The notes: generated by a model not told the origin, from the letters alone. A DNA stretch of 64,000 bases from Lathyrus oleraceus (GCF_024323335.1 NC_066584.1:238371494-238435493), one strand, 5' to 3'. Positions 34,558 to 45,710 are shown, counted from the stretch's first letter. Program-made: numbers and translations.

Positions 34558-34575
34558 TCCCTGGCAACGACTCCA
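34558..34575 (-). other. Primer-binding site of Athila B
   Basis: Minus strand TGGAGTCGTTGCCAGGGA differs at three positions from TGGCGCCGTTGCCGGGGA, the tRNA-Asp-type PBS of Athila elements. It is five bases from the LTR end. Confidence 0.8.
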
Positions 34576-34580
34576 AAACT

Positions 34581-35966
34581 TGATCGATAAAATAGCAAGT
34601 ATACTATTTTGCCAATGTAGTAATAATAGGGAAGTTTCCCAATTATCGATCTCGAGGACTGCGCAGTAATATTAGTTTAAATCGTGATTCAATTAAACAA
34701 AAACAGGATATTTTAGGCTTGGAATAAATCCGCAATATAATTGAATTAAGAAGAATGTAAAATATAGCTTTTACACAAATATAAAAATCATGCCAAGGAA
34801 CGGTGTGTGATTGTTTCCTGCAATGACCTTGAATGTAAATCTCCTCAACTAGTTCAAATATTCAATTACCAGATCTTAAAATTGTTTCCTCTTAAAACCT
34901 TAGAGGGAAACCCTTGGTCATTCATTCTAATACGTAAGTCCTTAGGGAATTATGATGAAACCAAGATTTTTGAAATAACAAGCTATATCTAGTAACCATA
35001 GGGTATCCCTAGTCCTAGGTGATATCTACTACAATTTAATTGTGCAAAAACCTTAACAATTGCAACCCCACAAATTATTAACCATATAACAATCCTTATT
35101 TTTCTGATAACGAAAGCAATAAAAATTTTTTACCGTTAAATTGAATAACAAACATAACATTGAGGGAATTAAGAATTCAAAGTCATTACATGATCAAATC
35201 AAGGACACACCCCATGGCATTGGGGGGTTTAGCTGCTCATATTATTCAAAGAAAATACAATATTCAAATTAGACATTACAAAAAATGGGGATTTCGTTGA
35301 TCTTCAATCGCATTCGCTCTTGAAGGCCCTCCGTTCTTCGAAACTCTTGATCGTACCAATCTTTGTCGTACAAAAAATCCCTCTTCATTTCCTCAAAAAG
35401 TACCCTAAATAGTCACTAATCAATTAATCGATGTAGCAAATACCCAAAACGCCCTTTGGGGTCAGCAATTCTAAAAATCCAATAAAATTAGAAGATGAGG
35501 TGTCCAAGCCAACACGGGTCGTGTCAGGCAACACGGCGAGCCGTGTTGGCTTACTGTTTCTGGTCTTCAAAATGCCAATGCCAGACTTGCTGACACGGGT
35601 CGTGTCAGCTGACACGGGCACCCGTGTCAGCCCATTGTTTTTCTCCCTAACCTCCTCTTTTAGCCTTCATCTGACACGGGCCGTGTCAGGCGCACGGGTG
35701 GCCGTGTTTGGGCCACTATATCTTCAAAACTCCTTCCCCGTGAGTCCGGAATACCCGATTCCCTTGGCGAGTCTTTGGACATTCTTGCTTGCACCTGAAA
35801 ACCAACAGAACTACCAAAAGAAAGCATAAAATGTAGTACACTGACATAAACCAAAGATAATAACCAAACGTGAATGGAAATGTGAACATACAATTTACTT
35901 GACAAAATAATACAAAGGTAAAACAAAGTGTTACCGACTTTGTGAATTCATGCCAAATAAGTGTCA
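34581..35966 (-). repeat. Athila B 5' LTR (1386 bp)
   Basis: Starts (minus) TGACACTTATTTGGCATGAA at 35966 and ends TTTTATCGATCA at 34581. The start resembles the start of the Athila D LTR (TGACAC), and the end block (ACTACATTGG..AA.A.TA..CTTGCTA) resembles the solo LTR ending at 38117. It contains a dyad array at 35513-35711 and a TATTTAG box near 35407. Confidence 0.88.
35513..35711 (-). repeat. Promoter-proximal dyad array, GACACG-N3-CGTGTC type
   Basis: At least six imperfect dyads such as GACACGGGTCGTGTC and GACACGGGCCGTGTC lie 255-450 bp from the LTR start and about 100 bp before the TATTTAG box. Confidence 0.85.
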
Positions 35967-36153
35967 GAAAACTAGTAGAATTGGTGACTGATCAATGAGC
36001 TTCCACATGTCCTTTGGACATGTAAGACCACACCCCACCCGACAATAGGAGAATTACCTTTCGACTTACCTATATAACTAAATATATCATCCTTTTTGGA
36101 ATAGAACATCTTAGTTAGAGGACGATAGGCACCTTGCTAGAAGAATACAACAC
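35967..36153 (+). repeat. Right copy of ~185-bp duplication flanking Athila B
   Basis: Homologous to 30840-31023. It starts at the first base after the Athila B LTR. Confidence 0.85.
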
Positions 36154-36480
36154 CCATGGATTCAGAGAGGATGTCAACCTTTTAACAGAAAAAGCATATG
36201 CCACCCTTATGAGCGTCATTGTGAAGTAAGAAATCATAGCCAAATACAATAAACAAGTCTAACCTTGAGAGTTCCAACCCAGAGACCTCACACTAAGGCA
36301 ACTCTACGTCAGAAGGAAGAATATCGAAGATGGAAAACTAACATCCAAATGGGAAGTATCATACATGATCAACACTAGCACTCGAAACAGAGCCTACATT
36401 ATAGAAACCTTGAATGGGGAGCCAATCCCTAGAACATGGAACACAACCAAACTCAAAAGATAATTTAGATAAATACTTCC
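35967..36480 (+). pseudogene. Tat-type integrase, C-terminal part
   Basis: Continues the integrase cut at 31023. The first 187 bp repeat 30840-31023, then new sequence reads GFREDVNLLTEKAYATLMSV, AKYNKQV, LTLRQLYVRRKNIEDGKLTS and the chromodomain-position ending ETLNGEPIPRTWNTTKLKR. This is the usual integrase C-terminus (G.Y.LE...G..LPRTWN...LK.Y). Stops at 36229, 36260 and 36463. The pol frame ends around 36480. Confidence 0.8.
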
Positions 36481-36791
36481 CAGGTTTCCCAAACAAGAGT
36501 GACTAATTATTGTCTAATGTAATGCTTTTGAGATAAATAATACAATACTCCTTTTTTTTGCTTCATATGATTTTCTCCCCTAAGAAATCGAGATCAAAGA
36601 CGAATTAGGCACACAAAGCCACAAATTATACACCCCTCTTGGTAGTTATCCACTTAGAGTTCATGCGATGAAGCCTAGGATACGCCGACCTTGAAGCATG
36701 TCTTCACCTGGGGGAACAGAAGAGGAATCGGCCTTTGGCCGAACATGTTTCCTAGAGACGTCGAATCACATTCCAATCCTCAAGCTAGGAT
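36481..36791 (+). other. 3' UTR of Tat element E, unique part
   Basis: Non-coding sequence following the pol stop and leading into the tandem repeats. No other feature seen. Confidence 0.55.
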
Positions 36792-37083
36792 GACTAAATG
36801 ATGAACTAAAATCGTGAAAGGTGAAATGATGAAACAAAATCATGGTCGACTATATGATGTAATAAAATCATGAAAGATGAAACGATGGAACAAAATCATG
36901 GATGAGTAAATGATGAAATAAAATCATGAAAGACAAAATAGTTAAACACAATTGTGGACAACTAAATGATAAAATAAAATAATGAAAGAAAAAAATGATG
37001 AAACAAAATCGTGGATGACTAAATGATAAAATAAAATCATAAAAGAAGAAACATTAAAATAAAGTCGTGGATGACGAGACAAT
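36792..37083 (+). repeat. 56-bp tandem repeats in 3' UTR of Tat element E
   Basis: About five units with period near 56 bp (the GACTAAATGAT phrase at 36792, 36848, 36904, 36960 and 37017). Each unit is itself a doubled ATGAAA.AAAATCATG motif. The array resumes after the solo LTR (38118 to about 38190). Confidence 0.9.
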
Positions 37084-38117
37084 TGAACAATCACCATTTA
37101 TGTTAGATTTATCATCATTTGAATGTCAAAATCATGTGAATTAGTGTTGGTTTTGTAGTAGTTTAGGTCTATTTTTAGTAGATTTATGGCGTGTCTTGAT
37201 CTGTTGTGGTTTTATTGTTTATGAGTAATTTTATGCGCTTGAGGTAGTGTTTCATATGTTTATAGGTCTAAAGAGACAAACGAAAAATGATCGGAGAGAA
37301 ATCCAAGAAAAAATGTATGAGTAGAAGGAAAAAAGAGAAAAATTCACATCTTCGGCCCATATGCATATGAGGGAGATCATACGCGTATGGACACTCACCC
37401 TCACCATGTCCCATACGCGTAACAATAGAAGAGTTTCAAAAATCAAGCTTCTGCCCATATGTGTATGAGGTAACCCATACGCGTATGGGGATCCCGACCC
37501 AGATCACCAGGGCCAGGCTAAAGCCTTACGCGTATGGATCAAGGTAGGCCATACGCCTTACCCTAGGACATATGCGTATGATGTAGTGTAAAAAAGGGGT
37601 CGTACACATATCAGAGAGGGAAATACGCGTATGACATGACCCATATTAGAAAAAACCCAAAATTGCCCTATTTAGCCATATAACGCAAACTTCTAAGGGT
37701 TTGACGATTTTTTTACTACAATAACACGTTTTGAAGGCTGGAGAACTCATATTTTCATGGTGAATCAAGATTTTCATGAACCTTATGTGATCGAATACTT
37801 AATTTCATCTCATTGTCTGTAATGTCTATAATTTGTATTTTGTTTTTCTTTACTATTATGAGTAGCTAAACGCCCCATGCTAGGGGGTGTCCCTGATTCA
37901 GATTTGTTAATTATTTCGATAACAACAATTTTATTATATTTTATTTACTTTTAAGTTTTTATTAATGTTTTCTGTTTCAGGAAAATTGAGTTTAATTTAC
38001 GATTAATCTTTAGGTTGGACCGCCATTGTTAACACTCAATTGAAAGTATTTTGTCCACATGCTAATTTCCATTATTACTACATTGGGAGATTAATACACT
38101 TGCTAATTTACTGACCA
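37084..38117 (+). repeat. Athila-like solo LTR (1034 bp)
   Basis: Starts TGAACAATCACC and ends TTTACTGACCA, splitting the 56-bp repeat array. Flanks are ACAAT (37079-37083) and ATAAT (38118-38122), a 4/5 match explained by one C-to-T change. The end block (ATTATTACTACATTGGGAGA ... CTTGCTAA) matches Athila B. It carries a CCATACGCGTATGG dyad array (37356-37634) just upstream of TATTTAG/CATATAA (37671-37686). Confidence 0.88.
37356..37634 (+). repeat. Promoter-proximal dyad array, CCATACGCGTATGG type
   Basis: About ten perfect or decayed copies of CCATACGCGTATGG (for example 37379, 37411, 37474, 37525 and 37623). Many mismatches are C-to-T or G-to-A at CG steps. Confidence 0.9.
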
Positions 38118-38339
38118 ATAATGAAATAAAATCACGAAGGACGATAGGATGAAACAATATTATTGGTAACTAAATGATGAAATAAAATCATGCAAAAAAA
38201 AGCAGGTAAATTCATTTAAAAATGGGAAAGGATAAATTATCACAAAAAGTCATAGTTTGTCCATAACAAATTTGGTACAAGTGCCATAAAAGACAAAAAA
38301 ATTAAAATATTTGCTATAGAAGTTGTGAAGCTTACTCCT
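38118..38339 (+). other. Remainder of 3' UTR repeats and spacer
   Basis: GAAATAAAATCA.GAA-type repeat units to about 38190, then unique AT-rich sequence. Confidence 0.6.
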
Positions 38340-38640
38340 CAATAACAACTATCTTCTCGTTCACAATTTCCTTCTCAGGTTCCATTGACTCCCATGGAAT
38401 CTAAATGCCTGTGTATAACACCTCCACCTGATTGATAAAATTTTGGAAGGCCTCAAAAGCAGCTTGGATGCTACTATTAACAAAATCTTTAAATTCCTTC
38501 CTCACCGCAGCTAATCTATCCTCGCAGAGCCGTAGTCCTTCTCCTCCTTCACCTTCTCATTCTCCTATTTGAATCCCTTAACTTTTACTACTTGAGAAGT
38601 CAATGTTAGCATGGCCTCTTAGGAGTTGGTTAGGGAAGTT
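38340..38640 (-). pseudogene. Antisense Transposase_28-type ORF relic (copy 3, C-terminus)
   Basis: Minus-strand translation gives a charged coiled-coil stretch and then KEFKDFVNSSIQAAFEAF followed by QNFINQVEVLYTGI (about 38500-38410). This is the conserved tail also seen in copy 1 (15330-15410). It lies downstream of the 3' UTR repeats of Tat element E in antisense. Antisense ORFs between pol and the 3' LTR are known for Tat elements, so it is probably the extra ORF of the same element. Cut at 38640 by the copia element. Confidence 0.65.
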
Positions 38641-38644
38641 CTCG

Positions 38645-39800
38645 TTGGAACGAGTTTGGTTATACATCTACAATCCTTGAGTTTTGATGATAACAAAGTA
38701 TAAAGAACAATTTTCTACTCTAATAGTTTGTTAAGTGTGCATAATATGAATAAGACATATGCTGAATACAACGGACTCTGAACAAGCCAAATGTTGAATG
38801 GAGACTCTAAACAAGACTAATGTTGGATGACGCAGACTCTTATCAAAGCAGAAGCTGGATAAAGAAGACTCTAAATAAGCCAGAAGTTTGATAGAGCAAA
38901 TTCTGAATAACCCATAAGTTGAACAAAGCTCGACAACATCAGACTCTGGACTCTAGATAGAGAATAAAGATACTCTGGACTCTGAATGGAGATACTATGG
39001 ACTCTGAATAAAGATACTCTAAACTATAGACACCATCGAATTCTGAACCAAAGTTAGAATATGAAGAAGTGCTCAAACTAAAGTCAACTCTGAATATCCT
39101 AGTTAACACTTCTAAGAAAACAATCAAGACTTACTCTAATAAATTCATGCCTCATTTTCACTAGACTCTGATGTCTATCTTCAAGGCTCTGAACTCTGAC
39201 CAACCTTTAAAACATCTCATATATGAAGCCAATGATTTAGAGAAACAATGATTGAAAGAATATTCCTAATAATCGTACATCCAAGCGACAACATCAAATG
39301 TTTCCTTAAAGGACAAATATGATGGAATTATTAAGGAATGTACTACCAATGGTACTCCATGTTTCACGGCTTAACCTCATACCACTATCACAATTGTGGA
39401 ATTGAAGATGTTTCCAATTCTATCCTCCAACGATATTATTCATCATCTGTATAAAGAGGACAAAGAGTTGAGAAAAATAAATAAGCTTCATTGACAAAAC
39501 ATATATATGAATGTTGAAAGAATTTCAATAGAGAAAATCAATATCAAGAAAGAGAAAATAAGAGAAACACTTAGCATTGTATTTTATATATTCTTAAGTT
39601 TAAAGTATGTTTATCACTTTATGTATCTTCTTGTTTAGAAGCAACATTATAAACACAAACCATGTTTTTAACAGTTGTTAAATTCCTTGAGGGGTTAGGT
39701 TTTAGTCAGAAGCCTCGAGAAGTCATTGATGGGTAGTCTTAGAGTTGCAATTCCTTAAGGGACTAAGTTTAGTCAGAATCCTTGAGAATTCCTTAAGGGA
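38645..39800 (+). repeat. SIRE/Maximus-type LTR
   Basis: Starts TTGGAACGAGTTTGGTTATA and contains CCTTGAGTTTTGATGATAAC, the recognisable start of legume SIRE/Maximus LTRs. At 38770-39060 there is a run of imperfect repeats around GACTCTGAA/GACTCTGGA. The U5-like end has repeated TTAGTCAGAA.CCT.GAGAA phrases at 39703 and 39770. Confidence 0.75.
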
Positions 39801-40530
39801 CTACAAAAATGAGTGACCCAAACTCAACAAAGAGAATCCCAAGAAGGAATTCTTCAAAGAAAAGAAGAAACGACTAACAACAACATGGGATGACTCTGGC
39901 TCTTTTGAGGATGACTCTGAAGAAAATCAAGTTAACATGGTACTAATGGCTAGCACTGAAACCTCTGAATCAGAATCAGAATCAAATTCACACTCTGAAG
40001 AGGTATTTTCTCATCTAACCCGCTTTGAACTTGAATTAACTTTAATTTAAATTCTTGAAAATAGTTAGAAACTCCAGAAAAGATACAAGAAATATGATAA
40101 AAGAAAATTCTATTTTAAAAGAAATAATTGATAGTTTAGAAAAAGAAAACTCTACTCTCAGAAGCAATAGTGAAAAACTTGAGTAGGAAATTCTTTCAGA
40201 AGCTCATATGGACCCTGAATGTGCTTCCAAGAGATATGAAGCATCTTTTCAAAAATTTCTAGCAAATAACATAGATAGAAGAAAGATGGCTATGATGATC
40301 TATAAAGTAAGTGGAAACTGGAAAATAGGCATTGGTTATGTTAAGCCAAAGAATTCTATGTTCAAGCCTAAACCCAAAGAGAATGTGATAAGGTAGAAAG
40401 CTTTATACTCTCATTTTACTTATAGTCACACACATGTCACCTATTTTGCACATAAACCTTAGGTTGATAAAACCTCTGGGAAAACTAACCATAAAAGACC
40501 CAAGAAGATGTGGGTACCTAAAAAATAAAT
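39801..40530 (+). pseudogene. SIRE/Maximus gag, C-terminal part
   Basis: A frame from about 39838 reads KKEFFKEKKKRLTTTWDDSG followed by an acidic serine/glutamate tract (ASTETSESESESNSHSEEVF) typical of SIRE gag. Broken helices follow, then (40230-40400) a fragment with CASKRYEASFQKFLANNIDR, and at 40495-40525 the linker PKKMWVPKK. The zinc-knuckle region is not clearly readable. Numerous stops. Confidence 0.7.
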
Positions 40531-41900
40531 ATATGTTACATATATCCTTAGCAACAAAGTTAAGAGACCAATCATGGTACTTTGAATCTAGGTGCTCTTG
40601 ATACATAATGCAAATAAGGCATATGTTTCAAGTGCTGGAACTTAAGTCTAGAGGTTCTATAGGCTTTGTAGGAAAATAAAAGGGTAAGATCATTGGCTTT
40701 GGAACAATAGGTAATGGTTCCATTCTCTCTATTACCAATGTCTTATTAGTTGATGGTCTAATGCATAATCTCATGTACATAAGTCAATTAAGTGACAATA
40801 GTTATTACATTATCTTCAATCAAAAGTCCTACAAAGCTGTGAGTCAAAAGGATGACTTTGTACTTTTTAGTGACAAGAGGAAAAATAACATTTATAGAAT
40901 CAGACTTTCAGATTTAGAAAAAAAATGTAAAATTCATCATGTCAGGGAGAGAAGAACAATTGACTTGGAATAGACGATTAGGGCCATGTTAGCATGGGAA
41001 GAATCTCTAAGCTAAACAAGCTTAATTTAGTCAGATGCCTTCCAAATCTGAAGTTTGCTTCAGATGCTCTTTGTGAGGTATACCAGAAAGGCAAGTTTTC
41101 AAAAAAATCTTTCAAAGCAAGGAATGTTGTTTCTACCTCTAGGCCTCTAGAACTCTTGCACATTGATTTATTTGGGCCAATTAAAACTGCCTCTATCAAT
41201 GGCAAGAAGTATGGGTTAGTCATCATAGGTGACTTCAACAGATAGACTTGAGTAAAGTTCTTTAAACACAAGGATGAGTGACATTATGTGTTTATTACCT
41301 TCTGTACACAAATGCAAAATGAAGAAAGTTTAAAGATTGTTAAAGTCAGAAGATATCATGGAGGTGAATTTGAAAATAAATATTTTGAAAAAATAACATT
41401 TCTCATGATTTCTCCTGTCCCATAATTCCTCAATAGAATGAAGTTGCTGAACAGAAAAATTGCATTCTACAAGAGATGGCGATAACCATGATCAATGAGA
41501 AATATTGCTAAGCACTTCTGGGCAGAAGTAGTAAATAATGGATGTTATATTCATAATAGGATCTCGATAAGACCAATTCTGGAGAAGACTCCATATGAAC
41601 TATAGAAGAACAAAAAACCCAACATTTCAGATTTCTATCCATTTGGATGTACTTGTTTTATGCTTAAATCTAAAGATAATTTGAACAAGTTTTATTCCAA
41701 TGCTCAAAAGTGTATCATGTTAGGATATTCTGAACGCTCAAAAGGATACATAGTGTATAACACTTAATTCAAAATTGTTGAAGAATCAACACATGTTAAG
41801 TTTGATGATAAGCTTGACTCTTAAAAGTTTGAAAAGTTTACAGATTTGGAAATAATCTACTCAAACTCTGAAGGCAAGGACTCGAAGATCAAATAATATG
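40531..41900 (+). pseudogene. SIRE/Maximus protease C-terminus and integrase
   Basis: The frame 40741-40973 (LMHNLMYISQLSDNSYYIIF) is the protease-integrase junction. The frame 40994-41245 has HVSMGRISKLNKLNLVRCLP, the zinc-finger remnant CEVYQKGKFS and the core SRPLELLHIDLFGPIKTASI with the first catalytic Asp. Downstream broken frames contain KIVKVRRYHGGEFEN, where the second catalytic Asp (normally SDHGGEFEN) is Tyr, and FHPFGC-like sequence at 41635. It would insert cDNA into the host genome. Dead copy. Confidence 0.85.
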
Positions 41901-41999
41901 GAAGTGCTCAACATGAAACCGATCAGTCAGAACCAGGACTTGCTAATACACTAACACCTCTAAAGAAGTACAAGCAAAGACTATCTCATTCTGAAGATC

Positions 42000-42541
42000 T
42001 GATTGTGGGTGACAAGACATAACCTATCAGAACCAAATCATCATTCACACAAGATGAAGAAAAATTTACGGGTCTGGTGTATATCTCAGAACCAACATCC
42101 ATTGATGAAGCTATGATAGACTCAGAATGGATATTAGTTATGCAATAAAAATTGAATCAATTCACAAGAAATGATCTGTGGGATCTAGTGCCAAGATCCA
42201 AAGGGAAACACGTCATTGGAACCAAGTGGGTTTTCATAAACAAGCTAAATAAGTAACGAGAAGTGGTAAGAAACAAATACATATTGGTTGCACAAGGTTA
42301 TACTCAACAAGAAGGAATTGACTATATTGAAACCTTTGCACCAATGGTCAGATTAGAATCTATTCGTCTTTTAATATCCTTTGTAGTTAATCATAATATT
42401 ATTCTATATCAAATGGACGTTAAAAGTGCATTCTTGAATGAATATATAACAGAGGAACTGTATGTTCTTCAACCCCCTGGGTTTGAAAATCACAAATATC
42501 TTGAATTTATTTATAAACTTAAAAAATCTTTGTATGGTATG
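42000..42541 (+). pseudogene. SIRE/Maximus reverse transcriptase, first part
   Basis: Reads SKGKHVIGTKWVFINKLNK, then (42263 on) YILVAQGYTQQEGIDYIETF, MVRLESIRLLISFVV, LYQMDVKSAFLNEYITEELY and QPPGFENHKY, ending FIYKLKKSLYGM at 42541. The copia RT normally continues ..LYGLKQAPRAWY, so it is interrupted by the LTR at 42542. The YVDD catalytic box lies beyond the interruption and is not in the window. Confidence 0.92.
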
Positions 42542-42857
42542 TGTCACACCCCAATTTTATCTGGATATTTTACTATTATATGAGTTTCAATAATATTCTA
42601 TTTTGAATAAATAGGAAATCAAGGATATATAAGAATAAGGTCCCAGGTTCAAATCCCAATTTTCCCATTTTTTAGCATATTTTTCTCTTCCTACCTTTTA
42701 TTTTATTTTTCATAAAAAAATCAAAATAAATTGCATTTTTATTTGTTAATTTTAAATACTTGTTTTTTAATTAAACACTTTTAGGTAAATATTGTTTTTT
42801 CATTTTATGCACTTTTATTATTATTAGATCCAAAATATTGCAAACTCAATACACGTG
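42542..42857 (+). repeat. 5' fragment of an Ogre/Tat-type LTR
   Basis: Starts TGTCACACCCCAATTTTATC inside the copia RT and shows the GGTCCCAGGTTCAAATCCC phrase common in this LTR group. It is interrupted after 316 bp by another LTR start (TGTAGTACCCTAAAATTTTC at 42858). Alternatively, the start of the following LTR is here; the nested reading is preferred because both starts look complete. Confidence 0.55.
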
Positions 42858-45700
42858 TGTAGTACCCTAAAATTTTCCCTCCATTTCTTTCCCACCTCCA
42901 TACAACTTGGGGATCAGTTGCACACATTGATAATTCATGCATATGCATCATTCATTCCATTAAGGGATCATTATAGATTCCAAATGCATGGCTTGTATGG
43001 TAGGGCTTGAATCTACATCAAAGCATAGGGATCTTCAAAACCCTAATCTCTTGATGATGAAGGTATGGGGAATCTTCAAGTAGTCCTCAAGGCATGCTAA
43101 CCCTAATGCTTGAGGATATGGTCATGAAGCTTTGGATTGGTTTGTGAGGCATCTTGATCTACTTTAGATAATCATAACCAAGGAAGATTGGATCTAAGGA
43201 TGGCTTGTGACTTGACTTTTCATCTAGGCAGTCTTCAAAACCCTAATTCCACCAAATTCATCACCCATTATATGTTTGACACTATTGCTTGGTCATTTCC
43301 CCTCCTAACCTCTTGTATTTGGTTCATTCATGTTGATTTTGGTTTGGTTCCATTCATCTGTGCTTAAGGCCATTGGTCCTAACCCAAGTCTTTGGTCCTA
43401 TTGATTTCCATCCTTTGCTTATATCCCATGGCATTTCATTTGTACCTTTCAAGGGTCTAGCCTTTGATTTGCTTGGTTTCATCGGGTTAAGTTCATCCAA
43501 TTCCACTTCACGACATTCAATTCTTGGTGTTTGGCCTAAGGATCTTGGGCTCATGTTTACCATTGTCCATTCAAGTCAAATTGACTCATGGTTATTCAAG
43601 TCATTCATGTTCATCCAAAGTCATGTTCATAGTTCATTTTAATCAATTTCAAATCATGTTCGTACAAAATCATTACAAGCATAAAAAAGTGTCAATCTCA
43701 TTCATATACATCAAGTTCCATAATGAAATGTTTCACTACATACAAAAATGCAAAAAATTTACATGTTGACCAAATGTTGACTTTGGTCAACAGTTGACTT
43801 TTTGGCCAACTTTGACCAAAGTCAACTCAATCCCTTTTCATCCTAAAACTCTAAGTCCAATTTCTATTTCTAATGCCAAGGTCAAATGTTAATCCTTGAT
43901 CCTTGAATCCTTGTCATGTGTGCATAATGCTTCAAATTCCAAGCTTGACCATCATGTTGCAAACCCTTGTTCAACCACCATGTTTCAAGGCAATGCATTT
44001 TGAAACACATAAAACACTAGCCAAATAGACCAAGTCAATCCTATCATGAACATGCAGTAGAACCTATTGTATTAAGCCTAACATGAAGCAGCAACCAAGG
44101 GACATGAAGCATATTATCCATCATCACACCATGATGGCAGTAGATCCAAGCTCCAAAAGTGTGCACAACCAAAAGCCACAACATACCAACTTAACACAGC
44201 ATCCTGCATTTTGTGAAAGACCACAAACACTCCATGTTGCAAAGCCAAAACAATATACCTTAGCCAATTTGCAACTACTGCTTGCAGACTCATCATCATG
44301 ACAATACTACATTCTTGATCTGGTCTATGCACACCTAGTCCTACATGCAAAGCGAGATTTCTCCCAATACCATAGCTACATACCAAGAGGGAGCCTGGTA
44401 GCCTGCAGTAAACATGAGACTCATGATGTCACAAAGCTCCTGACAAATACAATTACTACAATGTATTTCTCAGCTAGCTTTAACTTACTGATAACAACCA
44501 AAGTTGGAAGTGATACATAACAGGATAAATGGAAAAATCACCATGAAACTAAAGGATGGTTTAGGGTACCTTGCCACCATGAAAAATCATCTTACAAGGG
44601 CATGTTATGGTCCAATCCTGCTACAACACCAAGTCAGCAATGCAACCAGTTCAGGCCATGAGAATATGTTATGTTGCCATGTTGTAAAACCAAATCAAAA
44701 CATCAATGAGCAGTGCATACTTCAGGGACATGTAGGTTTGGTTGAAGACTATAGCAACAACTCATGTACATGGGATCACATTCATATTATTTAAAATTAT
44801 GTTCAAGAAATGCACCATGGCAAAGGCATTTATTCCAATAAGCCAATTGTTGCTTAACTGCTAGCTAAACCTAAAAATGCCAGGACCTTCAGAATTGCAG
44901 CAACATCAACGGTTATACAACATCATTGGCTTCACTCAGAACAAGCATCACCATGGCAAGCCTACTCAATCCTAAACCTGCATATCCCTAACACCATTCT
45001 GCATCAACAATGCACAACAAGGTTAGCAGCATCATGTAGTAGCAAGCAAAACAAATGGTAACATGTCTAATGCATATATATCTTGGCATAACAAATAGCA
45101 GGGCATTGAATTGCATCCATAAAAAATGACAGGAGGTAAATTCACATTAACATGGAAGTGCATATAAACAAGTTCTCAACTCACCATTCATCTTAACATC
45201 TCCACTGAACAACATGCCTAACAGAGAGAAGAACAACTCCATTGTTGGCTTAGCTGCAAGCAAAAGAGCTTTTCCAAATTCCCATCACATTAGAGCTGAC
45301 TCATCCCATCTAACTAATACTTTAACCTCCCTAAGCAACTAACCAAAGGATAACATAATTTCCCAATTTGACAACCTAGTTGTTGACTCACCACTTTGCA
45401 CATTGACAAGTTTGCACTTAACCAAATACAATCACTGAGATTATCACCTACACTTGCAGGTCATGTTGGGGGTGGTGTTTTTTCATTAAGTGATATAAAA
45501 AAATGCAACCTATAATAACCAGTAAAATTAGAAGTTAGAACTAGATTCACTAACATTGAGAAACAACTAACCAACCAACTTGACTTGCACTAACTAACTC
45601 CTAACTCAGTGAGTTAACAAAATACTCACTGAGTTCAATCTAACAAACTCCAAACCTGAGCGATAACTAACTCCTAACCTGCATCAATCCAAACCTAGTA

Positions 45701-45710
45701 TTTATAAATT
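45701..45710 (+). promoter_or_regulatory. TATA box of element G LTR
   Basis: TTTATAAATT, followed by a pyrimidine-rich leader (ACTCTATCTCTCACTCACCA) as in plant core promoters. Confidence 0.55.

Larger units (their letters stand above)
31024..35966 (-). mobile_element. Athila-like element B, 3'-truncated
   Basis: Minus-strand Ty3/gypsy Athila element with 5' LTR 34581-35966, PBS 34558-34575, gag, protease and RT. It stops inside RT at 31024, so RNase H, integrase, env-like ORF and 3' LTR are missing. It lies inside the integrase of Tat element E, and a ~185-bp duplicated piece of that integrase is found on both sides. Confidence 0.9.
38645..42541 (+). mobile_element. SIRE/Maximus-type Ty1/copia element, partial
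   Basis: LTR-like sequence (38645-39790) is followed by gag C-terminus, protease/integrase and the first third of RT, all plus strand. The leader, PBS and gag N-terminus are deleted. RT ends abruptly at 42541, where an LTR starting TGTCACACCCC is inserted. Confidence 0.88.

Noticed and set aside
34807..34992. Short open stretch in Athila B LTR
   Set aside because: Lies in a non-coding LTR and shows no family similarity or coding bias.
30840..36153. Flanking 185-bp repeats considered as LTRs of a small element
   Set aside because: They encode integrase sequence continuous with the host Tat element and lack TG/CA ends.
37356..37634. Regularly spaced dyads considered as a CRISPR-like array
   Set aside because: Spacing is irregular, units are palindromes in an LTR promoter, and the genome is a plant nuclear one.
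44083..44794. Two open stretches in the Ogre-like LTR considered as genes
   Set aside because: They lie inside LTR U3 sequence, overlap antisense frames of equal length and show no recognisable domain.
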